This document shows, piece by piece, positions 14,298 to 21,577 of a stretch of DNA of 23,072 nucleotides; within the stretch, counting starts at the first letter, position 1, and each line of letters begins with the position of its first letter. The position numbers were made by a program, and so were the translations under genes. Origin of the DNA: Pseudoflavonifractor sp964504285 (GTDB lineage: Bacteria; Bacillota; Clostridia; Oscillospirales; Oscillospiraceae). The DNA lies in assembly GCA_964504285.1 (NCBI GenBank), contig CAZDDZ010000034.1:1-23072 (forward strand), given 5' to 3'. Under the pieces are notes generated by a model, which saw nothing but the letters and a program-made list of their open reading frames with translations, had not been told where the DNA came from and did no database searches.

Positions 14298-15824
14298 TTA
14301 CTTGTGCTCGGCCAGATAAGCGTAGAGGGGCTTCATGCTCTCGTAGCAGACCTCAAAGGCCTCCTTGACGGGGCCGTAGGCCTTTACTGCATCGGGGTTA
14401 GGGGTGATGGTCTTGTTGATTTCAATCATTCTGTCAATTTCGGTAAAGTCCTTAAAAATGCCCACGCCAACGCCGCCGGTCATGGCCGCGCCCATGCTGG
14501 TGGCCTCCTCCAGCAGTACGGGAACCTTGATGTTGGCGTTATATACGTCGGCCATCATCTGGCACCAGACCTGCCCCTTGGCACCGCCGCCGGTGACCAG
14601 AAGTGTGTCGTCAATGGGCAGGTTCTTCCGCATAATGTCCAGAATGACGTTCAGGTTCAGGGTCACGCCCTCCAGTACGGCACGGAGCATGTCGCAGCGC
14701 TGATTTTCCATCTTGAGACCCAGCCACGCCGCCGTGGCGTCCGGGTTCCAGCGGGGGGCGCGCTCCCCCAGCAGGTAGGGCAGGAAAAATACGCCGTTTG
14801 CCCCCGGGGGGGATTTGGCGACCTCCTCGTTAATCAGCTCGTAGGGGCTGCACCCTCTTCGTTTTCCCTCCTCGGTCTCCCATTTGCACACCTGACCCTT
14901 GAGCCAGTTGTAGGCTCCCCCCGCCGACTGCATGGTGCCCGTGGGGGAGTAAAGACCGGGTACGATGTGTGCCCAGGTGAAGGTGCGCATCTCCTCGTCA
15001 AAAAGGGGCTTTTCGCTGGTGGTGGCGACCCAGGCTGAGGAGCCGATATTACAGAAGGTATTGCCCGGACTGACCGAGCCGGCACCCACGTTGGAGCACA
15101 ATCCGTCGCCGCCGCCCATAACTACGGGAGTGCCCGCCTTCAGCCCGGTCTGCGCCGCAGCCCAGGCGGTTACCTCTCCCGCCACGAAGGTGGAGGGGAC
15201 AATCTCAGGCAGCTTGTCGCCGTCAATGCCGGAAATATCCACGATTTTTTCCGACCACTGGAGGGTGTTGAGATCAATGCAGCCGTTACTGGTAGCGTCG
15301 GAGGGCTCGGTATAAAATTTCCCGGTGAGCCGCAGGACGATAAAATCCTTGGCGTTTAGGGTTTTATAGGTCTTGGCGTAAATCTCGGGCTCATTATCCC
15401 GCACCCACATGAGCTTTTGCAGGCCGTAGGAGGCGCTGTTGCGGTGGCCTGAGATGTGGTAGAAGTCGGACATGGAGATGTGCCGGGAGATGGCCTCGGC
15501 CTGGGCTTGGGCACGCTGGTCGGCCCAGATGATGGAGGGGCGCAGTGGCCTGCCCTGCTTATCCACACATAGACAGCCCATCATCTGCCCGGAGAAGGAA
15601 ATGGCGGCCACGTCTCCCGCGTCGATGCCCGCCTTGGCAATCAGATTACGGCTGGTGGCACAGATGGCCTGCCACCAGTCCTCTGGCTCCTGCTCGGCCC
15701 AAATGCCGTTAAAGTAGTGGCAGCCGTAGCTGTGGGTTTCGCTGGCCACCATGCGCCCCTCGGCGGAAAACAGGGTGGCCTTATTGCCGGAGGTGCCTAA
15801 ATCGTGGGCGAGTATGTACTTCAT
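14298..15824 (-). CDS. FGGY-family sugar kinase (xylulokinase-like)
   Basis: A 508-aa carbohydrate kinase. The N-terminal phosphate motif is D8-LGTSGNK. SGQMMG (78-83) resembles the SGQMHG of xylulokinases, and IIWADQR (98-104) is another family mark. The predicted catalytic base is D240 in MGGGDG; the C-terminal adenosine region has LLVTGGGAKGQ. It phosphorylates a ketose or polyol with ATP. Because a ketose 3-epimerase is in the same operon, a ketose such as xylulose, ribulose or a hexulose is a sensible substrate, but FGGY specificity cannot be read reliably from sequence. AGGGGGA lies before the ATG, and the gap to the preceding dehydrogenase is 12 bases. Confidence 0.9.
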   Translation of the reverse strand: MKYILAHDLGTSGNKATLFSAEGRMVASETHSYGCHYFNGIWAEQEPEDWWQAICATSRNLIAKAGIDAGDVAAISFSGQMMGCLCVDKQGRPLRPSIIWADQRAQAQAEAISRHISMSDFYHISGHRNSASYGLQKLMWVRDNEPEIYAKTYKTLNAKDFIVLRLTGKFYTEPSDATSNGCIDLNTLQWSEKIVDISGIDGDKLPEIVPSTFVAGEVTAWAAAQTGLKAGTPVVMGGGDGLCSNVGAGSVSPGNTFCNIGSSAWVATTSEKPLFDEEMRTFTWAHIVPGLYSPTGTMQSAGGAYNWLKGQVCKWETEEGKRRGCSPYELINEEVAKSPPGANGVFFLPYLLGERAPRWNPDATAAWLGLKMENQRCDMLRAVLEGVTLNLNVILDIMRKNLPIDDTLLVTGGGAKGQVWCQMMADVYNANIKVPVLLEEATSMGAAMTGGVGVGIFKDFTEIDRMIEINKTITPNPDAVKAYGPVKEAFEVCYESMKPLYAYLAEHK

Positions 15825-15836
15825 ATGGGGTCCCCC

Positions 15837-16760
15837 TTATAGACCTAAATCTCGAATGATGTTCTCGGTGGCCATCCGCCCCATGTTGAGGGCGGCTCCG
15901 GCGGTGGAGGCGGCGCAGTGGGAGCCTAACACCACATTCTCCAGCGCCGTCCAGCGGGGGTCGGTGGGAGGCTCCTGGGAAAACGCGTCAATGCCCGCGC
16001 CATAAATTGCGCCCTTTTCCAGCACGTCCAGCAGGGCGGCTTCGTCGATAATACCGCCCCGGGCGGTGTTGACCAGAATGGTATCAGGGCGCATCATGGC
16101 AAGCTGAGGAGCGCCGATCATATTCTGGGTTTCGGGCAGCAGGGGCAGGTGGAGGGAGATAATATCGCATTGGGTATAAATTTCCTCGGGGGTGGCGCGG
16201 GTAATGTGGTGGGCGGCAGCGTATTCCGCGTCCCAGAAGGGGTCGTGTGCCAGCACCGTCATGCCAAAGCCCTGGGCGCGCCTGGCCACATGGCGGCCAA
16301 TAGCGCCAAAGCCCAAAATACCGATGGTGGCGCCGGTCACGTCCCGGGTGGTAATTTTCTTCCAGTCCCCCTGGCGGCAGCGAGCGTCAATCATCACGGT
16401 TTTGCGCGCAACCGCCATAATGAGGGCCATGGCGTAATCGGCCACCGCCTCGGAGTTTGCGCCCACCGTGCGGGAGACAGTGATATTGCGGCTTTTGGCG
16501 GCCTCTATGTCAATATTATCCACCCCAACGCCGTATTTGGCAATGGCCTTTAGCTTGGGGGCGGCGGCGATGACTTCCGCGTCCAGAGGATCGACCCCCA
16601 CGATTACGCCGTCACATTCGGCCAGAAGGGTTTTCATGGCGGCTTTGTCTAAAATTCCGCCGGTTTCGTTCCGGACAATTTCAATTCCGGCCCGCCGGAG
16701 CATCTCAAAAACCTCAGGGTCGGTTTTCCCGTAGGAACGGGGGGTGGTCAGTACCTTCAC
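15837..16760 (-). CDS. D-2-hydroxyacid dehydrogenase (phosphoglycerate-dehydrogenase-like)
   Basis: A 307-aa NAD-dependent dehydrogenase of the D-isomer 2-hydroxyacid family. The Rossmann motif GFGAIGRHVA starts at 150 and D173 favours NAD. The catalytic triad is R234 (VNTARGG), E263 (FSQEPP) and H281 (GSHCAAST). It lacks the C-terminal ACT regulatory domain of full-length SerA, so it is probably a catabolic enzyme that interconverts a 2-hydroxy acid and a 2-keto acid. The start is GTG at 16760, with AGGGGGCG upstream; the gap to the previous gene is 12 bases. Possible substrates are 2-keto sugar acids, glyoxylate/glycerate or phosphoglycerate. Confidence 0.88.
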   Translation of the reverse strand: MKVLTTPRSYGKTDPEVFEMLRRAGIEIVRNETGGILDKAAMKTLLAECDGVIVGVDPLDAEVIAAAPKLKAIAKYGVGVDNIDIEAAKSRNITVSRTVGANSEAVADYAMALIMAVARKTVMIDARCRQGDWKKITTRDVTGATIGILGFGAIGRHVARRAQGFGMTVLAHDPFWDAEYAAAHHITRATPEEIYTQCDIISLHLPLLPETQNMIGAPQLAMMRPDTILVNTARGGIIDEAALLDVLEKGAIYGAGIDAFSQEPPTDPRWTALENVVLGSHCAASTAGAALNMGRMATENIIRDLGL

Positions 16761-16772
16761 ACCAACGCCCCC

Positions 16773-17711
16773 TTAGCCGCGCAGACCGGCAGCCAGCTTG
16801 TCGCACATGGCAAGACGCTCGCCGGTAATGTCAATGTGGAAGACCTCGGCAATGACCTGGGTCCAGCCGTGAATGAAATAGGTCCAGCCGTCCTCAATGG
16901 TAAGGTTACGCTCCTTCTGCTGCGCCTCGGCCTGGTGCATGAACTCCAGGCTGCCCCGGTAGTTAAGCTCCCAGACGATGCCGTCCTGCGGGAATTTGCA
17001 GCTGTCGGTAAGGGGGGAACCGGGACGGTCCTTGCCCAGCCCGGTGGCATTGACCACCAGTGAACCGGCAGGGAGGGCTTCCACCACCTTGTCGTTGAGG
17101 GCGGGTTCCTTGCACAGGTGGTAGACCATGGGCACGTTTAAGTACTCCAGAATACGAACTGCCTCGGCCAATCTGGGGGCGGAGCGGTTGGTAAACTGAA
17201 TGGCGGCGGGTATATCCTCCCCGTGGCGATCTTCATTCCCTAAGTAAGCCGAGATGGACAGAGCCGAGCCGCCTGCACCCAGCACGCAGACCTGGGCGCC
17301 GTTCTTCCAGTGGCCGGTTGGGATAAAGGCATCCATAGCAAGACCTGAGGAGATGGGGTCCTTGGCATGTGCGCACAGCTTTCCGTCCAGCTTGGAAATG
17401 GAGGAGAGTTCGCCGAAGCGCTGGGCATAGGGATCGATATAGTCAAACATATCGCTGGCGGCGTTATACATGTCGATTTTATGGGTGGTAACCAGAGCAC
17501 CCAAGGAGAGGGGATCGTGCTTCATAAAGTCCACCACCGCGCGGTAATCCTCGGCGGGGGCATGGACAGGCAGATCAATGCCCTTAATGACGGCGTCGAT
17601 ACCCAGGGCTTCGGCCCAAATAGGAAATACCTTCATAATAGAGGATTGGCCGGTGGTAACCCCTACAAAGTACATGGTGGGACGTGTTGCGCGCTCGGGA
17701 AGTTGAATCAT
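16773..17711 (-). CDS. Shikimate-dehydrogenase-like oxidoreductase
   Basis: A 312-aa protein of the shikimate/quinate dehydrogenase fold. Visible landmarks are the catalytic lysine K78 (LVTTHKID), the acidic residue D118 in AKDPISSG (where AroE has NTDG), a Rossmann GAGGSA (145-150), FTNRSAPR and NATGLGKDRPGS (AroE: NATSxGM). The first substrate loop reads GVTTGQSSIMKVF, not the usual PIxHSxSP. With these differences and a catabolic setting, it probably acts on another polyol or carbocyclic acid. An upstream in-frame GTG at 17720 abuts the AAAGGG site; the ATG at 17711 has better spacing. A foldback element begins 28 bases upstream. Confidence 0.82.
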   Translation of the reverse strand: MIQLPERATRPTMYFVGVTTGQSSIMKVFPIWAEALGIDAVIKGIDLPVHAPAEDYRAVVDFMKHDPLSLGALVTTHKIDMYNAASDMFDYIDPYAQRFGELSSISKLDGKLCAHAKDPISSGLAMDAFIPTGHWKNGAQVCVLGAGGSALSISAYLGNEDRHGEDIPAAIQFTNRSAPRLAEAVRILEYLNVPMVYHLCKEPALNDKVVEALPAGSLVVNATGLGKDRPGSPLTDSCKFPQDGIVWELNYRGSLEFMHQAEAQQKERNLTIEDGWTYFIHGWTQVIAEVFHIDITGERLAMCDKLAAGLRG

Positions 17712-17739
17712 ATTAGACACCCTTTCTTTATGAAACTAA

Positions 17740-17898
17740 GGAAGCTTTGATTTAACCCGGTCGTATAGATTAGCGCGTGTGTTTTTTGTCCGGCAAGCCC
17801 AAAAACGCAGGAATCCTGACGGATTGCAAGGTTTTTTGGCGCAGTCCGGGCGGAACAGACACAGCCAAGATATGCGGCGAGATTAAATCAGAGGTTCC
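17740..17898. mobile_element. MITE-like foldback element with CTAA target duplication
   Basis: A 159-bp noncoding element. Its ends are inverted repeats: GGAAGCTTTGATTTAA at 17740-17755 and the reverse complement of GGAACCTCTGATTTAA at 17883-17898, 14 of 16 identical. CTAA flanks both sides (17736-17739 and 17899-17902), a possible 4-bp target duplication such as IS5-type transposases make. The interior is also roughly self-complementary (CCGG, CCAAAAAC/GTTTTTTGG and AATCC/GGATT arms, with a TGAC apex), so the whole piece can fold into one long hairpin. It encodes no transposase. It sits between the hydrolase stop and the shikimate-dehydrogenase-like gene within one operon. Confidence 0.65.
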
Positions 17899-17903
17899 CT
17901 AAA

Positions 17904-18863
17904 TTAATCCGGCGAAAAAAGCTGCCGGCAGTTGCGCACAGTTATTAGCTCCAGCTCCTCCGGGGTGACACCTGCCCCACGGAGCATGGGCAGGAAGGTA
18001 TCCAGAATATAAAAAATACCTGTCTTGCCGCCGTAGGAGGAGAGACGGGCGGCAGTGGTGTCCAGGGCGAGAAGAATGCGCGCGGCGCGGCCCTGGGTCA
18101 GCATGTAGCGAATGAGGGAAATCTCCTCCTCGTCGGAGTGGTATCGAAAGCGGGCGATGGTATCGTAATCCAGGTAAACCCCGGTATCGGCAATGGCGTC
18201 GTGTGGCGCGAAGTCAGCGGCTTGACGGTCAACATGGCAGACCACCAGCTTATGCGGGGGAACCCCGAGAGAAATGCACAGCTCAATGGCGGCCAGAGCA
18301 TTTTCGCCTTTTTCGGTGTGGAGCATGAGGGGAACACCGGTCACGGCGGCAGCACGGGCGGCGGCACGGAGCAGAATTTTGTAGCGCCCCACCGCACCCT
18401 CTTTAGGAATGGCGGCCTTTACGAGGCCGGCACGAATGGAAGTGGAATGGATGGGGCGGTGACTGGAATCACTGCACCATGGGAGCATTCCGTCTGCCAG
18501 CTCACCGCGGTAGAGGGAGAAAAGACCCTCCTCGTCTAGGGCGTGTACCCAGCAGTCCTCCGGATAAAAACCAAGCAGATGGTAACCGGTGGCGGCGGCG
18601 ATAGTCACGCCGCTTTGCCGGGATAGTGACTCCAGCACTTGGGCATCCCGCCCGGCAGCCACAGGCTGGGCATCGGCCAAAAAGTAGCCGCCCTTGGCCC
18701 GGTACTCCTTTAACTCGGCCAGGGAACGGTCGAAGTCATCAATTTGCAGGGCCGGGTTCTGCTTTGCCATGGGGGTGGGCCGAACAAAAATGTGCTCGTG
18801 AATTTGGCTGTGCCCCAGGGTGAGGGGATCAATCTCCCCAAGCACCGTTTGTAAGTAAGCCAT
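17904..18863 (-). CDS. Phosphotriesterase-family metal hydrolase (probable lactonase)
   Basis: A 319-aa amidohydrolase-superfamily TIM barrel of the phosphotriesterase/lactonase type. The binuclear metal site is complete: H22 and H24 (QIHEHIF), a likely carboxylated lysine K149 (RAGLVKAA), H182 (LMLHTEKG), H210 (VVCHVDR) and D268 (LALDTTAARL). Native members of this family usually hydrolyse lactones or similar esters rather than organophosphates. AGGGGGAA lies upstream of the ATG. It is the first gene after the regulator, behind a copy of the shared operator, and is followed by the foldback element. Lactone hydrolysis in the same route as the SMP-30-like protein is the natural guess. Confidence 0.85.
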   Translation of the reverse strand: MAYLQTVLGEIDPLTLGHSQIHEHIFVRPTPMAKQNPALQIDDFDRSLAELKEYRAKGGYFLADAQPVAAGRDAQVLESLSRQSGVTIAAATGYHLLGFYPEDCWVHALDEEGLFSLYRGELADGMLPWCSDSSHRPIHSTSIRAGLVKAAIPKEGAVGRYKILLRAAARAAAVTGVPLMLHTEKGENALAAIELCISLGVPPHKLVVCHVDRQAADFAPHDAIADTGVYLDYDTIARFRYHSDEEEISLIRYMLTQGRAARILLALDTTAARLSSYGGKTGIFYILDTFLPMLRGAGVTPEELELITVRNCRQLFSPD

Positions 18864-18912
18864 ATAAAAAAATTCCCCCTTGCTTAGGAATGTTCTTTAT
18901 TGCATTGTTGCT

Positions 18913-18924
18913 ATGTTACGACAT
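18913..18924 (-). promoter_or_regulatory. Shared operator copy 4 (hydrolase-led catabolic operon)
   Basis: Minus strand ATGTCGTAACAT, one base from copy 3, lies 49 bases before the hydrolase start. Over 25 bases (18900-18924) it matches the copy 1 region (9233-9257) at 19 positions, with CAATGCAA at the same distance downstream. I see no clear -35/-10 pair next to it. Confidence 0.6.
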
Positions 18925-18935
18925 AAAAAGGTTTG

Positions 18936-18965
18936 AAATTACCTCTCCGAACGGAGAGGTAATTT
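18936..18965 (-). terminator. Hairpin after the GntR gene
   Basis: A perfect 14-bp inverted repeat (AAATTACCTCTCCG / CGGAGAGGTAATTT) with a 2-nt apex begins 13 bases after the gntR stop codon. On the minus strand CAAACCTTTTT follows, so it can act as a terminator, or an imperfect one that lets some transcripts pass into the hydrolase operon. Confidence 0.65.
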
Positions 18966-18978
18966 GGAAAAGAAAATC

Positions 18979-19725
18979 TTACCCGCGGGAGATTTCCACC
19001 TGGAACTTGCTCTGATCCCCACGGTAGCGGGCGATGGAATACTCCACCAGCTTGCCGTAGCGGTTATAGCCGAAGGAGTTAAAGTACTGAATGGGACGGC
19101 CCCGCTTGATTCCCAGCACGGCAACATCCTCCGCTGTTGCGGAGCGGGCTTCGCACAGGCGGGTAACCCGGGTGACCTTGGTATTGTCCTGCCGAGAGAG
19201 CACATCATAGAGGGATTCGCAAGTGAAATCATGGTCCAGAATGAAACTGCATAAGTCATAGGGCAGATAGGTCTCTACCCGGACAATGGGGTCTGCGTCG
19301 GCAGAGCGCTTGCGGTAGAGGTAGACGGCCTTAGACTCTGCCGGCACGTTCATTTGTATCGCAATTTCCTGGGGCAGGTAAACCATCTTCAAATCCAGCA
19401 CCTCGGTGCTGGGTGTGCGTCCGGCATGCATCACGTCCTCGTTAAAGGAGAGGATGCTCTGAATAAATTCCTGACTGATTTTAGGCCGGGAGACAAAGGT
19501 ACCCTTGCTCTTAATGCGGTAGAGCTGTTCCTTCCGCACCAGGTCGGTAATGGCCTGACGCACGGTGGTGCGGCTGATGTCAAACATCTGACTGAGCTCT
19601 TTTTCGGTGGGTATCATGCTGCCCACGGGGTAGGATCCATTCTCAATTTCCTCTAAAATCAGCTTTTCCAGCTGAAAGTAGAGCGGAATGGGCACGTTTT
19701 TATCTAGGACTTTCTCCTGCAGCAT
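18979..19725 (-). CDS. GntR-family (HutC/UTRA) transcriptional repressor
   Basis: A 248-aa regulator. Residues 13-78 are the GntR winged helix-turn-helix: PLYFQLEKLILEEIENG, PTEKELSQMFDISRTTVRQA and the wing SKGTFVSRP. Residues about 95-245 form a UTRA effector domain of the kind that binds sugars or sugar phosphates. The frame extends to a TTG at 19764 without a ribosome site, whereas AGGAG lies 6 bases from the ATG at 19725. A perfect palindrome, TGTTATAACA, sits at its own transcription start, and close matches lie before four other genes of the window, so it is the likely local repressor and autorepressor. Confidence 0.92.
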   Translation of the reverse strand: MLQEKVLDKNVPIPLYFQLEKLILEEIENGSYPVGSMIPTEKELSQMFDISRTTVRQAITDLVRKEQLYRIKSKGTFVSRPKISQEFIQSILSFNEDVMHAGRTPSTEVLDLKMVYLPQEIAIQMNVPAESKAVYLYRKRSADADPIVRVETYLPYDLCSFILDHDFTCESLYDVLSRQDNTKVTRVTRLCEARSATAEDVAVLGIKRGRPIQYFNSFGYNRYGKLVEYSIARYRGDQSKFQVEISRG

Positions 19726-19771
19726 GGCAATCTCCTCGGTTTTCTCCAGTTTTAATGTTGCCAATCGGCTA

Positions 19772-19783
19772 TTGTTATAACAT
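19772..19783 (-). promoter_or_regulatory. Shared operator copy 5 (GntR autoregulation)
   Basis: Minus strand ATGTTATAACAA contains the perfect 10-bp palindrome TGTTATAACA. It begins just after the inferred transcription start near 19784, an effective position for autorepression. Confidence 0.65.
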
Positions 19784-19790
19784 TGTACAT

Positions 19791-19819
19791 ATTATAGTGC
19801 ATAGGGCGTGCTGTTGCAA
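19791..19819 (-). promoter_or_regulatory. Sigma-A promoter of the GntR gene
   Basis: On the minus strand -35 TTGCAA (19814-19819) and a perfect -10 TATAAT (19791-19796) are 17 bp apart, leaving a leader of about 58 bases. Confidence 0.75.
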
Positions 19820-19972
19820 GGGGTATTAGAATTTTCTCCAAATAAGCAAAAAAGAAGCGGGTTAAGTTATGCAGTTATACTATAAATAGACAATTTTGGG
19901 GTGCAAAAAAAGCCAAAATCGTTAAATTAACTGCAAATTTAATAAGGCGAAATAAAGCGGCAGGGGATAAAA

Positions 19973-20002
19973 ATAGAATGGGCGCTTCAGCGCCCATTCT
20001 AT
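19973..20002 (-). terminator. Terminator of the dehydrogenase/VOC operon
   Basis: A perfect 14-bp stem (ATAGAATGGGCGCT / AGCGCCCATTCTAT) with a 2-nt apex is followed on the minus strand by TTTTTATCC. It begins 36 bases after the VOC protein stop codon. Confidence 0.85.
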
Positions 20003-20038
20003 AAAAATTCGGCCGTAGTGGTCTATAAGTACAGGTCT

Positions 20039-20425
20039 TTATAAAATCTGCCCGAACTCCACTTTTTCCGCGTTAGGGCCTAAGATGTTAAAGAAGCGAA
20101 CGCCATTTTCCCAGAAGGGTAAAAACTGAATTTCATTCTCCAGGGGGATGTGACCGGCTGCCTTCACCGCTTCCCAAGCCGCGTCTACGTCGTCCACATC
20201 CAGGCAAAGGTGGTCAATTGCTCCGGCTCGGCCCACGGCCTGCCCGTTTTGGTAGGTCTCCACACAAATGTTTTCAAGGGTAAGAAAACAGACCTGCTCA
20301 CCATTGCACTCGGTGCGGTGTGCCACGGTAAAACCCAGGGATTCATAAAAGGCAATGGTTTTTTCTATGTCGTTAGTAGGCAGGCCCAGATGCTGCAGGC
20401 CGGTCACATGACTGCCGATGCTCAT
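20039..20425 (-). CDS. VOC-superfamily protein (glyoxalase/bleomycin-resistance fold)
   Basis: A 128-aa vicinal-oxygen-chelate protein with two beta-alpha-beta-beta-beta modules. Predicted metal ligands are H12 (LQHLGL), E56 (CVETY), H72 (AIDHLCLD) and E123 (EKVEFGQ), a complete 2-His-2-Glu set as in glyoxalase I and methylmalonyl-CoA epimerase. The substrate cannot be told; an aldehyde-glutathione-like adduct, an epimerisable acid or a dioxygenase-type substrate are all possible, though dioxygenase activity is unlikely in an anaerobe. GAGGAGG lies upstream of the ATG. It follows the third zinc dehydrogenase with a 15-base gap and ends the operon. Confidence 0.85.
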   Translation of the reverse strand: MSIGSHVTGLQHLGLPTNDIEKTIAFYESLGFTVAHRTECNGEQVCFLTLENICVETYQNGQAVGRAGAIDHLCLDVDDVDAAWEAVKAAGHIPLENEIQFLPFWENGVRFFNILGPNAEKVEFGQIL

Positions 20426-20440
20426 ATCATTGTCCTCCTC

Positions 20441-21487
20441 TTAATCGTTAGGATCTACGTCCACCAGCACCTTCATAGTGGTTTCCTGGTTGGCGTCAAT
20501 GTGCTCGTAGGCGGCAAGGTAGTCGGTAAAAGCGAAATGCCTGCTCATGAGGGGGGCAAGCTGGATTTTACCTTCTCCCACAAAGCGGATGGCGTCCACA
20601 TAATCCTCGTGGCGGTACATCATGGTGGTATTTAAATCCAGCTCAGAGTCGTTTAGTTTCGCCAGGTCACAATGAGCAAGACCGGCATACACCGCCACCA
20701 GAATAATGGTGCTGCCCTTTCGGGCATTTTGTATGGCCTGATCCATGGTAATGTCGTTGCCGGCACAGTCGTAAATTACGTCGGCCTTGTCGGGGCCGAA
20801 GGCGGAGACCAGCGCCCCGCCGAAGTCGGCGGTCTTGGTGTTTGCCACGTAGTCGGCACCGCACTTTTTAGCAAGCTCCAAGCGGTAGTCGGAAATATCG
20901 GTGGCCATTACCTCCGCCGCGCCCATAGCCTTTAAGGACTGAATGAGAAGGATGCCGATGGGGCCGCAGCCCAGCACGCAGACCTTTTGTCCGGTCACAT
21001 CACCCGCTCTGCGGGCAGCGTGGACAGTAACGGCCAGCGGCTCAATCATGGCGCCCTCGTCATAGCTCATGTGGTCGGGCAGGGGAGTGATTTTGGCGGC
21101 GTCCACGGCAAAATATTCGCTGGCGGTGCCGGTGGTTTGAAAGCCCATGACCTTTAAACTCTCACAGAGGTTATACTTCCCGTGCGTGCAGGGGTGGCAT
21201 TGGCCGCAGTAAACCTGGGGTTCAATGGTCACCTTCTGACCCACCCGCAGGCCGGTCACTCCTTCGCCCAGCTGCGCAATCTGACCGGAGACCTCGTGTC
21301 CCTGGGTGACGGGGTACTTGGTGTAGGGGTGCTTGCCGTGGTAGACGTGAATATCGGAGCCGCAAATACCGATGCGCTTGATTTTTACCAGCACCTGTCC
21401 GGCCCCGGGCACGGGAATGGGTACGGTATCAAATTTAATTTCCTTTGGGGCGGTCATAACCTGCCGGAGCATAGTCCCTTCCATCAT
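20441..21487 (-). CDS. Zinc-dependent sorbitol/threonine-dehydrogenase-like enzyme
   Basis: A 348-aa MDR dehydrogenase. Catalytic zinc residues are C42 (IGICGSDIHVYHG) and H64-E65 (QGHEVSG); the structural zinc lobe has C94, C97, C100 and C108. The Rossmann motif is VLGCGPIG. GSDIHVYHG resembles that of sorbitol and L-threonine dehydrogenases. The start is uncertain within a few codons: ATGs lie at 21487 and 21484, and AGGAG is 4 and 7 bases before them; a third at M6 is also possible. It has its own sigma-A promoter and no copy of the shared operator, so it may be regulated separately from the GntR-controlled genes. Confidence 0.88.
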   Translation of the reverse strand: MMEGTMLRQVMTAPKEIKFDTVPIPVPGAGQVLVKIKRIGICGSDIHVYHGKHPYTKYPVTQGHEVSGQIAQLGEGVTGLRVGQKVTIEPQVYCGQCHPCTHGKYNLCESLKVMGFQTTGTASEYFAVDAAKITPLPDHMSYDEGAMIEPLAVTVHAARRAGDVTGQKVCVLGCGPIGILLIQSLKAMGAAEVMATDISDYRLELAKKCGADYVANTKTADFGGALVSAFGPDKADVIYDCAGNDITMDQAIQNARKGSTIILVAVYAGLAHCDLAKLNDSELDLNTTMMYRHEDYVDAIRFVGEGKIQLAPLMSRHFAFTDYLAAYEHIDANQETTMKVLVDVDPND

Positions 21488-21519
21488 GTCACTCCTGTTC
21501 TGTATTATGGTTTGGCTTC

Positions 21520-21549
21520 AGTATAGAGCGCTCCTGTACACAAAGTCAA
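21520..21549 (-). promoter_or_regulatory. Sigma-A promoter of the third zinc dehydrogenase
   Basis: On the minus strand TTGACT (21544-21549) and TATACT (21520-21525) are 18 bp apart, about 33 bases before the start codon. Confidence 0.65.
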
Positions 21550-21577
21550 GAAAGCGTTATGCCGCAAACCGCCGCCC

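Larger units (their letters stand above)
19726..20038. other. Intergenic region upstream of the GntR gene
   Basis: This 313-base gap contains the gntR promoter and operator and the terminator of the VOC/dehydrogenase operon. The remaining AT-rich part (about 19820-19972) holds only a weak ATTTTGG/CCAAAAT dyad near 19893-19920; I see no gene or RNA in it. Confidence 0.6.
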
